A stretch of DNA of 18,110 bases from Anaerolineae bacterium (GTDB taxonomy: Bacteria > Chloroflexota > Anaerolineae > UBA4142). Of the stretch, positions 1-7,032 are shown piece after piece. The DNA lies in contig DAIDTM010000278.1 in NCBI GenBank assembly GCA_027457205.1, forward strand, positions 1-18,110. The letters are read 5' to 3'. Within the stretch, counting starts at the first letter, position 1. Each line of letters begins with the position of its first letter. Under the pieces are notes generated by a model. The model was given only the letters and a program-made list of their open reading frames with translations, was not told where the DNA came from and made no database searches. Made by a program: the position numbers and the translations under genes.

Positions 1-2
1 CT

Positions 3-2234
3 CACACGCCGATTCAATTCCCGGATGGCGCGCCGGACGCGCTGAACGCGATTCGCCCGCTGGTTGGCTATGGTCCGGACGCAATGCCGCTGGTCTACGC
101 TCAGGTTGCGCCTGCCAGTTCATTTTCGAGCGACGCCGGAACAGACCGCAGCCACAACGCGACCTGGGACGCGTGGGTGACGACGGGACTCATCGGTCTT
201 ATCGCGTACCAGTTGCTTTTCTTGAGCATTTTCCTATACGGTTTCCGCTGGCTCGATCTGATCCGCACCGACCGGGAACGCAATGAGTTTGTAGGTTTGT
301 GGGTCGGCTTGGGCGCAGCGGGCGCGCTCGCGACCATCGCTTTGGGTCAGCCGCTCTATCTAGGGCTGGCGCTCCCCGCCGGCAACATCGCCGCGATCGT
401 TTTGTATTTGGCGCTGTTCGCGCTCAACGCGGGTATCCAGCCACAGTTAGGCGCGGCGCAGCGCGCGGACCAGATTTTGCTGGCGGCGCTGCTCGCCGGG
501 TTGTTCGCGCACTATGCCGAAAGCCAGTTCGGCATCGATGTTCCACCCACGCAGACCCTGCTCTGGGTATTTGCGGGACTGCTCGTCGTGCTGGGCAGAC
601 GACTAGATACGGCGACCGCACCGGCGCTGTCGCGCGACCAAGCGCGTGAAGCGACGATGAGGCACTGGGCGGGCGACGCAGTTTACTATGCCATTGTCGC
701 AACCATGATTCTCTCGACGCTCGTCTACGAATTTGTAACATACTCGAAAGACGTGTCCGATCCGTTGCTCATCCTGTGGCGCGGCTTGACGTTCAACCCG
801 ATTCAGAACACAACGGACTATGCCGTTCTAGGACTCGTCGTGTCGGCATGGATCGTCGCGACTCTTCTCGCGCTGTTCGAACTGGCGCGTTCAAACGCGT
901 TCACGCCGCTGGCGGTCGCGGACGAAACTGCGCCGTCGCGCGCGGCAGCGGCTTTATCGCGAAAATCGTTTCGCGCCAAGACGTCGCGCAAGTTACAGCG
1001 CACCGCGCCAATACTGCTCGTCGCGCTGCCGATTGTTCTGACTGCGCTCTTCGCGCTGGGACTTGCCGTCCAGCTCGGCGCAGTCCAGTACATTCCGACG
1101 CCGGCGGCGCATTTGGAAACTGTGCTTGCGCTTGCCGGACAGTTGATTGGAATCGTCAATTATTACGCGTTGGCTCTCGCGATTCTCATTGGATTGACCG
1201 TCGTTGTGCTGTTCTGGGAATCCAAGCCGTTCCCGGCAGTGTGGTCAGTCAGCCGGTGGGGATCGCTTGCGCTGGTTTCTGTGGCGGCAGCGACGCTGTT
1301 GTGGATCAACGTCGTGAACCTGAATCCTATTCGCGCCGACGCCACGTATCGGCTGGGTCAGTTGTTTGATAGTCAGTCGGACCGGAATTCCGCCATCGCG
1401 CTCTACAAGCGCGCGATTCTGCTTGCGCCGGCGAACGATGCGTACTATATGACGCTGGGGCGCGCTTACCAGCAGCAATCCACGCAGGCGAACGCAACCG
1501 CCGCGGCGCAGTTCAACGCGGAGACCTCGCTGGAAGCGATTCTCTATCAGGACGACCAGCGCGTCGCCGGGTTGAATCGACTGGATTTGCTTTACGCGGC
1601 TCAGACGATGCTGCTGCGCGCGCGCGATCTTAATCCGCTCTATGCCGATCACACGATCAACTTGGCGCGCTTTTATCAGCCGGAACTGCCGGTCGATACG
1701 CCATCCAAGACCAAGCTGGTGGACTTGGCAAATCAATACTACGTCGAGGCGCAGCGTCTCAGCCCCAACAGCCCGGCGGTGTGGGACGAGCGCGCCGTTT
1801 TCGACCTGACGTTCAAGAACGATGCGGACGCGGCATTGCAGAAACTCGGCGAGTCGCTCGCGCGCGACAACCAATTTGAGCAGACGTATCTCGATCTGGG
1901 CAGGGTGTACGCGACCCAGCACGATTACAGTAAGGCAATCGTCGCGTACCAAAAGGCGCTTGCGCTGAATCCAAAATCGATGGAAGCGCAAAGCAAACTG
2001 GCGTTCCTGTACTACCAGCAAGGTCAAGACAGCGAGTCGATTCAAGCGTATCTGAAGTACATCCAGCTCGCGCCGGACGCGCAAAACATTTGGGAGGCGC
2101 ACAAGAATCTCGCGCTGATCTACGAACAGACCGGCAACCTCGCCAGCGCCGCCCGCGAAGCCCAGGTCGCCGCACAGCTCGCGCCAAAAGACCTGGCGGC
2201 GCAAGTGAACGATTGGGCGAAGCAGTTGCAGTGA
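3..2234 (+). CDS. O-antigen ligase/Wzy-like membrane protein with C-terminal TPRs (5' end outside window)
   Basis: The frame is open from the first bases of the window, so the gene begins upstream; the ATG at 84 is internal. Seen: just before that ATG is an R-P-L-V-G-Y-G segment, followed by a D-R-S-H-N-A-T-W-D stretch (His codon 153-155) and then a hydrophobic helix. This is the periplasmic-loop pattern of the WaaL/Wzy/PglL family, which transfers or polymerises lipid-linked glycans. About nine or ten hydrophobic segments follow, up to about residue 407 (counting from the ATG at 84), then a TPR region from about residue 415 to the end, roughly 1326-2231. The last repeats are clear, for example around Y-L-D-L-G-R-V-Y and A-L-A-L-N-P. 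Inferred: a glycan-handling membrane enzyme whose TPRs bind partners. No catalytic assignment is secure because the N-terminal half is missing. Confidence 0.75.
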   Translation, partial: HTPIQFPDGAPDALNAIRPLVGYGPDAMPLVYAQVAPASSFSSDAGTDRSHNATWDAWVTTGLIGLIAYQLLFLSIFLYGFRWLDLIRTDRERNEFVGLWVGLGAAGALATIALGQPLYLGLALPAGNIAAIVLYLALFALNAGIQPQLGAAQRADQILLAALLAGLFAHYAESQFGIDVPPTQTLLWVFAGLLVVLGRRLDTATAPALSRDQAREATMRHWAGDAVYYAIVATMILSTLVYEFVTYSKDVSDPLLILWRGLTFNPIQNTTDYAVLGLVVSAWIVATLLALFELARSNAFTPLAVADETAPSRAAAALSRKSFRAKTSRKLQRTAPILLVALPIVLTALFALGLAVQLGAVQYIPTPAAHLETVLALAGQLIGIVNYYALALAILIGLTVVVLFWESKPFPAVWSVSRWGSLALVSVAAATLLWINVVNLNPIRADATYRLGQLFDSQSDRNSAIALYKRAILLAPANDAYYMTLGRAYQQQSTQANATAAAQFNAETSLEAILYQDDQRVAGLNRLDLLYAAQTMLLRARDLNPLYADHTINLARFYQPELPVDTPSKTKLVDLANQYYVEAQRLSPNSPAVWDERAVFDLTFKNDADAALQKLGESLARDNQFEQTYLDLGRVYATQHDYSKAIVAYQKALALNPKSMEAQSKLAFLYYQQGQDSESIQAYLKYIQLAPDAQNIWEAHKNLALIYEQTGNLASAAREAQVAAQLAPKDLAAQVNDWAKQLQ

Positions 2235-2267
2235 TCGGACAAGCCCTGCTCGCTCTGGATTTGCGGT

Positions 2268-2309
2268 CGGCGCGGTAGAGACGAGACGCGCCACGTCTCT
2301 GCCGCGCCG
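2268..2309. repeat. 16-bp palindromic hairpin after the TPR gene
   Basis: The arms at 2268-2283 and 2294-2309 pair over 16 positions, with a single T:G wobble at 2276/2301, around a 10-nt loop. The inner arm contains GTAGAGACG and CGTCTCTG. No T-run follows, so it is not a canonical intrinsic terminator, though it lies 34 bases after the stop codon and could protect the mRNA 3' end. From memory, it resembles the GTAGAGACG-type interspersed palindromes seen in several bacterial phyla. Confidence 0.7.
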
Positions 2310-2419
2310 CCGCGTTCAAGCCGTTCGTGCTTGCCTTCGCCCGTCCCCTGAACGTCTCCTCCGCCCCAAACGCTGCTTGCTTTTCACGCAACTTTCACAG
2401 AATCTTCACCCTCTCTTTG

Positions 2420-2448
2420 CTGACAAGCCCCATCGCGCGTGTTATTCT
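2420..2448 (+). promoter_or_regulatory. Sigma-70-like extended -10 promoter for the archaellum-like unit
   Basis: A -35 hexamer CTGACA (2420-2425) is separated by exactly 17 bases from a -10 hexamer TATTCT (2443-2448), which is preceded by TGT, giving an extended -10. It lies in the only AT-richer stretch of the gap. Initiation near 2455 would leave an untranslated leader of about 165 nt before the ATG at 2619. This is prediction from sequence only. Confidence 0.5.
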
Positions 2449-2454
2449 ACAAAC

Positions 2455-2618
2455 GCATTGTCGGGGAAATTGCTTCGTCAATGGCGACGGTCACACTCTG
2501 AGTCTCGCTTTCGCACCCTTACCTGGGCGATAGAAAGCGTTGTGGACGTAGAGCGTCTGCGGGCAAATCGGCCTATTCACGACCGCAGGTGCGAAATCTG
2601 GGCTGAGGAGAGAGGATT
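2455..2618 (+). other. Long structured 5' leader with three successive hairpins
   Basis: Downstream of the promoter candidate three inverted repeats follow each other. The first is GTCG/CGAC (2460-2463, 2485-2488) enclosing ATTG/CAAT (2469-2472, 2479-2482). The second is CGCTTTC/GAAAGCG (2506-2512, 2533-2539) with CCC/GGG inside it. The third is CTGCGG/CCGCAG (2557-2562, 2583-2588). The leader ends with a strong purine-rich Shine-Dalgarno region (2605-2615) before the ATG at 2619. It matches no riboswitch class I can name. I see no gene in the rest of the 2235-2618 gap. Confidence 0.35.
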
Positions 2619-3248
2619 ATGGAGCTAGAACAGCGGGTCAAAACACTCGAATACGAGATGAAGATTTTGAAGAACGAAGTCCAGAGAACGCTGCTGGACA
2701 TTCAAGAGCAAGTCCTGGTCCATTACTACCCTACGCTCCGAGCCGAAGAGACCAAGCCATCCGAAGGAACGATCAAGGCATTGGAGGAAGTTCGGGCGCG
2801 GCAAACCCAGCCGCCCGCCGCGCCAGCTCCAACCGCCGGCGCGCCTGCCCAAGCGGCGCCGGTCATCAAGAAAATCTCGCTCGAGGAGGTCCGCAGCGCG
2901 CAGAACGAACTTGCCGCGGAATCGACGCCGCCCAACGCGGCGGTCGTCAACAAGCTGGTCGAATGGGCGAAAAAACCGGACGGCGGCGCGAACGGCAATG
3001 GGAATGGCAATGGAAATGGGAATGGGAATGGGAACGGAAACGGAAATAGCGCGGCGACGAGCGCGGAACGCGGCAGTCTCAAGCTACTGGAATGGTTGAT
3101 GAACAGCGCGAATAAGGTTGGCGACGAACGCGACAGCCAGCAAGTCAATGCGGTGCTCGATGAACTGACCAAACTTAATTCGCTGGTCGGACGCGCGTCC
3201 AATATGGAAGAGGCGCTTAAACTGATCGAGGAGGCGAAGCTTGGATAA
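2619..3248 (+). CDS. Coiled-coil protein with Asn-Gly linker, possible ArlC/D/E-like archaellum cytosolic component
   Basis: A 209-residue soluble protein with no signal peptide. Residues 1-35 form a heptad-like coiled coil. Two short L-E-E-V-R-x-x-Q motifs follow (about residues 55-61 and 88-95), separated by a Pro/Ala linker. A segment V-N-K-L-V-E-W-A comes next (110-117), then nine Asn-Gly pairs (125-142), then a helical C-terminal domain (153-209) that begins S-L-K-L-L-E-W-L. Known: archaeal ArlC/D/E (FlaC/D/E) proteins combine a coiled coil with a small helical domain that often has an E-W-x-x-x-L segment, and they link the chemotaxis switch to the motor. Inferred: a bacterial counterpart, mainly from position directly upstream of the ArlF/ArlG-like pair and weakly from sequence. 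It overlaps the next gene by 8 bases, so they are translationally coupled. It could instead be an unrelated scaffold. Confidence 0.6.
   Translation: MELEQRVKTLEYEMKILKNEVQRTLLDIQEQVLVHYYPTLRAEETKPSEGTIKALEEVRARQTQPPAAPAPTAGAPAQAAPVIKKISLEEVRSAQNELAAESTPPNAAVVNKLVEWAKKPDGGANGNGNGNGNGNGNGNGNGNSAATSAERGSLKLLEWLMNSANKVGDERDSQQVNAVLDELTKLNSLVGRASNMEEALKLIEEAKLG
2991..3044 (+). repeat. Nine tandem hexamers of the type AAYGGN encoding (Asn-Gly)9
   Basis: Nine imperfect 6-base units, mostly AATGGN with some AACGGN, lie inside the coiled-coil gene and continue as one degenerate unit encoding Asn-Ser. Gain or loss of a unit would keep the frame, so it would change only linker length. The protein stretch is a flexible spacer between the N-terminal part and the C-terminal helical domain. 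Confidence 0.85.
3228..3234 (+). promoter_or_regulatory. Ribosome binding site fixing a TTG start at 3241
   Basis: GAGGAGG lies 6 bases before TTG at 3241, inside the end of the preceding gene. The reading frame's first residues (M-D-K then a hydrophobic helix) begin exactly there, so the rare TTG start and the 8-base overlap are well supported. Confidence 0.75.
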
Positions 3249-3699
3249 AATCATCGTCACCGCGCTGCTCATCGTCGCCGGCGTCATCTCGGCGGTGTAC
3301 GTTTTCAAATCGATCTTCCCCGTGATCGCCCAGAGCAGCGACGCCATGGTGAGTATGGAGCAACAGGCGAATGGGCGATTGCAAACGCAGATTCAGATCA
3401 TCCATGCGGCGCAGACCGGCTCCAACGTGATCGTCTGGGTCAAGAACGTTGGCTCCGTGACCATCCCCGCGGTCAGTTCCTGCGATTTGTTCTTTGGACC
3501 GCAGGGCAACTTTACGCGGATCCCGTACGGCACGGGCACTCCCAGTTGGCAATACGTGGTTGAGAATAGCACCAATTGGGACCCGACGACCACGATCCAA
3601 ATCACCATTTCGGGCTACTCTCCACTGACCTCCGGCACGTATTATGCCAAACTGGTCACGCCGAATGGAATCTCGGACGAATTTTATTTCAGCTGGTGA
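3241..3699 (+). CDS. ArlF/ArlG-like archaellum stator protein (archaeal flagellin-family fold), first copy
   Basis: A 152-residue protein with a very short charged N-terminus (M-D-K), one membrane helix (residues 4-24) and an external domain predicted to be beta-rich. Seen: W-V-K-N-V-G-S at 66-72, and near the C-terminus the stretch T-Y-Y-A-K-L-V-T-P-N-G-I-S-D (133-146). Known: the K-N-x-G-S-T element after a single N-terminal helix is typical of the PF01917 group, which includes archaellins and the envelope-anchored ArlF and ArlG. I see no class III prepilin cleavage site before the helix, which favours ArlF/ArlG over a filament subunit. By gene order it would be ArlF, but its C-terminal pattern reminds me more of ArlG, so no symbol is given. 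It starts at TTG, overlaps the upstream gene by 8 bases and ends 3 bases before the next. Confidence 0.7.
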   Translation: MDKIIVTALLIVAGVISAVYVFKSIFPVIAQSSDAMVSMEQQANGRLQTQIQIIHAAQTGSNVIVWVKNVGSVTIPAVSSCDLFFGPQGNFTRIPYGTGTPSWQYVVENSTNWDPTTTIQITISGYSPLTSGTYYAKLVTPNGISDEFYFSW

Positions 3700-3702
3700 A
3701 CT

Positions 3703-4209
3703 ATGGAGACCGTCATCTCAACCCTCATCGTGGCGGCGCTGATTATTCTGGCGGTCGTGGGACTGTCGCAGACCTCGCTCTCCGCGCAATCGACGATCGC
3801 CCAATCGACCGGGCTGATGCAGGAGCGCGCCGGCGACCGCGCGCGCACCAGTCTTACGGCGGTCAGCGCGCAGACCACGCCGCTGGGCGACGCCGTGCAA
3901 ATCACGCTCAAGAATACCGGCAGCACCAAGTTGGCGACCTTTAACGAGTGGGATGTCATCCTTCAATATTCGGATGGAACGAGCAACCACGCGCAGTGGT
4001 ATTCCTTCGGCAGCGGCGTGAATCAGTGGAGCGAACAACTTTATCAGGTGGTCCCCACTCCCGAAGCCATTGATCCAGGTATTTTCGATCCAGGCGAGGA
4101 GATGGTCGTGACGGTCAACGTCTCGCCGGCAGTGGGCATCGGGACGACGAACGTGGCGGTTGTCAGCGCGCCGAACGGCATCACCGCCTCGGCGATTTTC
4201 CAACACTAG
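3703..4209 (+). CDS. ArlF/ArlG-like archaellum stator protein, second copy
   Basis: A 168-residue protein with a membrane helix at residues 5-22 and an external domain. Seen: L-K-N-T-G-S-T-K-L (69-77) followed by N-E-W-D-V-I-L (81-87), D-P-G-E-E-M (129-134) and a C-terminal S-A-P-N-G-I (155-160). Known: K-N-T-G-S-T followed shortly by a W/F/L-D-V strand is a hallmark of archaeal ArlF/ArlG and archaellin domains. The C-terminal P-N-G-I is shared with the neighbouring copy, so the two are paralogues. The gap to the upstream gene is 3 bases. Inferred: together the pair would anchor the motor to the outer envelope, as ArlF and ArlG do at the archaeal S-layer. It could instead be part of an archaeal-type pilus, since no filament or ATPase gene is visible here. 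Confidence 0.7.
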   Translation: METVISTLIVAALIILAVVGLSQTSLSAQSTIAQSTGLMQERAGDRARTSLTAVSAQTTPLGDAVQITLKNTGSTKLATFNEWDVILQYSDGTSNHAQWYSFGSGVNQWSEQLYQVVPTPEAIDPGIFDPGEEMVVTVNVSPAVGIGTTNVAVVSAPNGITASAIFQH

Positions 4210-4228
4210 CGCGATCTTTCAAACGACA

Positions 4229-4245
4229 CAACCTCCTGCAGGTTG
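4229..4245. other. Small hairpin between the archaellum-like unit and the che genes
   Basis: CAACCT (4229-4234) and AGGTTG (4240-4245) pair perfectly around a 5-base loop, 20 bases after the stop of the second ArlF/ArlG-like gene. No T-run follows, so termination is uncertain. The 110-base gap shows no promoter that I would defend, and the che genes may be read through from upstream. Confidence 0.35.
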
Positions 4246-4319
4246 CCGACCAGTAGCAGGATGAAAATGTAGGACGGGCGGCTCGCGCAACAGTCTATTT
4301 TCAAGGGACAAATTTACCC

Positions 4320-4832
4320 ATGGCAGCAATGGAAACGCGCAACTCGACAGCGGCGGCGCAAAAGAAGAATGGGAACGTCCAACTGCTGACTTTCAAATTG
4401 GACGATCAAGAATACGCGCTAGGCATTGCGAACGTCGTCCAAGTTGTTCGGATGGTGGCTCTGACGCGTCCGCCCAAAGCGCCGGAGTACGTGGAGGGGA
4501 TGTTCAATCTCCACGGCAAGGTGATTCCGGTGATCGACGTCCGCCGGCGCTACGGACTGCCCGCCAAGCCGTACGACCTCGACACGCAGCTGCTCATTGC
4601 AACGGCAAACGATCGCACGCTGGCGATCATGGTGGACGAGGTCTCGGAAGTCTTGACGCTGTCGATGGACAGCATCGAACCGCCGGAAGCGATTGGACCG
4701 GAACTAGAGTATCTCTCCGCGGTGGGCAAGATCAGCGACCGCTTGATCTTGATCCTTGATCCCGATACGCTGATGGCGGATGCCGCCGAGCGGTCACGCC
4801 AAGTCGAAAAGATAGAGATGGCAACAGTATGA
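4320..4832 (+). CDS. cheW: CheW adaptor, first copy
   Basis: A 170-residue protein made almost entirely of one CheW domain, the SH3-like fold that bridges receptors and CheA. Seen: L-T-F-K-L-D-D-Q-E-Y-A-L at 23-34, V-V-Q-V-V-R at 39-44, and N-L-H-G-K-V-I-P-V-I-D-V-R at 63-75, which matches the conserved N-L-R-G-x-V-I-P-V-I-D-L-R signature except that the first Arg is His. The C-terminal strand with L-I-L-I-L-D is present at 142-147. Start: ATG 4320 has an AGGGA about 11 bases upstream; the ATG at 4329 is too far from it. Its stop overlaps the cheR start by 4 bases (ATGA), which implies coupled translation and a shared operon. Confidence 0.93.
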   Translation: MAAMETRNSTAAAQKKNGNVQLLTFKLDDQEYALGIANVVQVVRMVALTRPPKAPEYVEGMFNLHGKVIPVIDVRRRYGLPAKPYDLDTQLLIATANDRTLAIMVDEVSEVLTLSMDSIEPPEAIGPELEYLSAVGKISDRLILILDPDTLMADAAERSRQVEKIEMATV

Positions 4833-6436
4833 AGGCAAACTTGACGCCGCCGGCTAGAGTCTCGGCGGATGACGAACCTAAAGACGCGCGCGCCAACATG
4901 GGACCGCGCTTGTATCCGGAAAACTATGACCACTTTCACCGGACCGAATACCGTTTAGATACGCCGCATAAGGAGATCGTCCTTAGCCAAATGGATTACG
5001 AGCGTTTCCGCGAGTTTGTTCTCGAGACCATCGGACTGGATTATCCGGAAGACAAACGCTACCTGTTGGGCTGGGGACTCGACAAGGTGATGGAGGCGAC
5101 TGCCTGCGCGAGTCTGGACGACCTGTATTCGCTGCTTCGCGCGGCTTCGCCCACCAGCGTCATTTGGGATCGCCTGGTCAGCGCGCTGACGGTGGGTGAG
5201 ACGTATTTCTTTCGCAATAGTTATCATTTCGACGCGCTTGCCAAACACATCCTGCCGGACATTATGTCTCAGCGGGAACATTCTAGCCGGCGCATCCGGA
5301 TCTGGAGCGCGGGATGCGCGACCGGTGAGGAGCCGTACTCGGTGGCGATGCTGCTGCGCGAATTGATCCCCCATCTGGAAAGCTGGAATATTTTGATTCT
5401 GGCGACTGACATCAACCGCGAAGCTCTGCGTAAAGCCAAAGAAGGCGTCTACGCGGCGTGGTCGTTCCGCGGCGTCGACAAGCGCGTCCAAGACGCCTAC
5501 TTTCAGCCGGACGATCAAAAACAATTCGCCATAGCCGACGAGGTCAAACGGATGGTGACGTTTGAACACCTAAATCTGGTGGCCGACCCCTATCCGTCGC
5601 TGGCGAATAATACGAATGCGATGGACGTCATTCTGTGCCGTAATGTGACGATCTATTTCAAAGCCGAAGTAACGCGAAAGGTGCTGGCAAACCTGCACGC
5701 GTCGCTGACCGACGGCGGCTGGCTGATCCCTGGCGCGGCGGAGCCGAACATGGTCTTTTACAGCGAGTTCGAACCGCGAAATTTTCGCGGCACCACCGTG
5801 TACCAAAAGTCGGCGACGTCCAAGCGTATGCCGTCATCCGTCTGGGCTTTTCAGCCCGCCGCGATAGCCGCCGCGCCCGTTGCCGCGCCGCTGCCGGGCA
5901 AGCCGGCGGCGCGAACGACCGAACCGCCGCCGGTCAAGTTGCCGCCGGCGCGCGACGCGTACCAAGTCGCCCTCGAACTGGTACGCGCCGGCAAGATCGA
6001 CGAGGCATTGGCTAAACTCTACGAAAAACTCGACCAGGACGCCAATTTCGTGCCGACCTATTACGCGTTGGGCAAAATCTACGCGAACAAGGGCAACCTG
6101 GAGCAAGCGCAGAGTTGGTGCGAAAAGGCGATCAAAAAAGACAAGCTGCACCCCGAGCCGTATTACACGCTGTCGCTGGTGTACGAACAGAACGGCTTGA
6201 TCGAGATGGCGATGGATGCGCTCAAGAAGGCGATTTATCTGGATCGCAATTTCATTATGGCGCACTACAATTTGGCGCAACTCTATCAATGCCAGGGCGA
6301 CGAGGCGTCGGCGCGCAAATCGTTGGAAAACGCGGCGCGCCTTTTGCAAGCCCAACCGAGAGAGGCAAAGGTGCCGGAAGGCGATGGCATAGCGGCGGGG
6401 CGTCTGTTTGAACTGATTCAAAGCGAGCTGACCTAG
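4829..6436 (+). CDS. cheR: CheR chemoreceptor methyltransferase with C-terminal TPR domain
   Basis: A 535-residue SAM-dependent enzyme that methylates glutamates of receptors. An extension of about 50 residues precedes the N-terminal helical CheR domain (about 52-105). Seen: T-V-G-E-T-Y-F-F-R (121-129), the SAM loop W-S-A-G-C-A-T-G-E-E-P-Y-S (159-171), D-I-N-R-E-A-L (194-200) and C-R-N-V-T-I-Y-F (270-277). All are intact, so it should be active. A Pro/Ala linker (342-372) leads to about four TPRs (375-535). Known: TPR-tailed CheR proteins occur in complex systems such as the myxobacterial Frz pathway, where the TPRs control access. Neither receptor nearby ends with a CheR-tethering pentapeptide, so the TPRs may supply recruitment. 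It starts inside the cheW stop codon. Confidence 0.93.
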   Translation: MKANLTPPARVSADDEPKDARANMGPRLYPENYDHFHRTEYRLDTPHKEIVLSQMDYERFREFVLETIGLDYPEDKRYLLGWGLDKVMEATACASLDDLYSLLRAASPTSVIWDRLVSALTVGETYFFRNSYHFDALAKHILPDIMSQREHSSRRIRIWSAGCATGEEPYSVAMLLRELIPHLESWNILILATDINREALRKAKEGVYAAWSFRGVDKRVQDAYFQPDDQKQFAIADEVKRMVTFEHLNLVADPYPSLANNTNAMDVILCRNVTIYFKAEVTRKVLANLHASLTDGGWLIPGAAEPNMVFYSEFEPRNFRGTTVYQKSATSKRMPSSVWAFQPAAIAAAPVAAPLPGKPAARTTEPPPVKLPPARDAYQVALELVRAGKIDEALAKLYEKLDQDANFVPTYYALGKIYANKGNLEQAQSWCEKAIKKDKLHPEPYYTLSLVYEQNGLIEMAMDALKKAIYLDRNFIMAHYNLAQLYQCQGDEASARKSLENAARLLQAQPREAKVPEGDGIAAGRLFELIQSELT

Positions 6437-6452
6437 CGAAGGCGGATGTTGG

Positions 6453-7028
6453 ATGAACATCAACAAACAACTCAGCGATGCGTCCGCGCAGTCCTCCGTT
6501 CAAAAAGCCGCGTCGTCCGATAAGATCAAGGCGGTGTTGGCAGAGCGGGCGCGCGCGCTCCTGAAATCGACGGAAGCGCAAACCGGCGAGACGATGCAGG
6601 TGGTGGCGTTCTCGCTCGCCAATGAAACCTACGGCATCGCCACCGAATTCGTCAAAGAAGTCCAGCCGCTGCGGAACGTGACGCCCGTACCGTGCACGCC
6701 GGATTTTGTCGTCGGCGTCGTCAACGTGCGCGGCTCGATCTATTCGGTCATGGACATTCGCAATTTCTTCGGCGCGCCGAAGAAGGAGATCACGGACTTG
6801 ACCAAGGTGATCCTAGTCGACGCGGCAGGGCTGGAAGTGGGCATCGTGGCGGATGATGTGTCGGGCGCGACGAGTATCGCCGTCTCCGAGATCAAGCCGC
6901 CGCTCGCCGCGCAATCGGCGGCGAAAGACGAATTCATTCAGGGCGTTACGCCCAAGATGCTTATCATCCTGAATCTGGAAGCGCTCTTGCGCGACAGCCG
7001 CATCATCGTTCGTCAAGAGGTTGAGTAA
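6453..7028 (+). CDS. CheW-domain protein with N-terminal helical extension, second copy
   Basis: A 191-residue protein. The CheW domain spans about 48-181, with V-V-A-F-S-L-A-N-E-T-Y-G-I at 50-62 and N-V-R-G-S-I-Y-S-V-M-D-I-R at 91-103, a good match to the family signature including the first Arg. Ahead of it is an extension of about 45 residues containing A-E-R-A-R-A-L-L (30-37), a helix seen in CheW-like proteins of multi-component chemosensory systems. It differs clearly from the first CheW, so the two are not a recent duplication; they may serve different receptors or different CheA states. It begins 16 bases after cheR, with AAGG about 10 bases before the ATG. It is the last gene before a rearranged gap. 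Confidence 0.9.
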   Translation: MNINKQLSDASAQSSVQKAASSDKIKAVLAERARALLKSTEAQTGETMQVVAFSLANETYGIATEFVKEVQPLRNVTPVPCTPDFVVGVVNVRGSIYSVMDIRNFFGAPKKEITDLTKVILVDAAGLEVGIVADDVSGATSIAVSEIKPPLAAQSAAKDEFIQGVTPKMLIILNLEALLRDSRIIVRQEVE

Positions 7029-7032
7029 GAAG

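Noticed and set aside
84..86. ATG at 84 as the start of the first gene
   Set aside because: The frame is open upstream to the window edge and already encodes the conserved R-P-L-V-G-Y-G segment, so the ATG is internal.
1245..2294. Minus-strand frame of 349 codons opposite the TPR gene
   Set aside because: Composition is Arg/Leu/Val-rich without motifs, and the + strand frame has clear TPRs.
2294..2320. Canonical intrinsic terminator after the TPR gene
   Set aside because: The stem is strong but is followed by CCGCGTTC rather than a T-run; it was kept as a palindromic repeat instead.
2557..2618. Cyclic-di-GMP (GEMM) riboswitch before the archaellum-like unit
   Set aside because: GGGCAAAT and GTGCGAAAT loosely recall GEMM elements, but the order and spacing do not fit and there is no room for the second stem before the ATG.
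2327..2628. Short + strand frames of 68-83 codons in the gap before 2619
   Set aside because: No ribosome site or domain; they cross the promoter candidate and the structured leader.
3241..3320. Class III prepilin signal peptide making the first ArlF/ArlG-like protein an archaellin or pilin
   Set aside because: The N-terminus is only M-D-K before the helix, with no Gly/Ala cleavage site and no typical charged leader.
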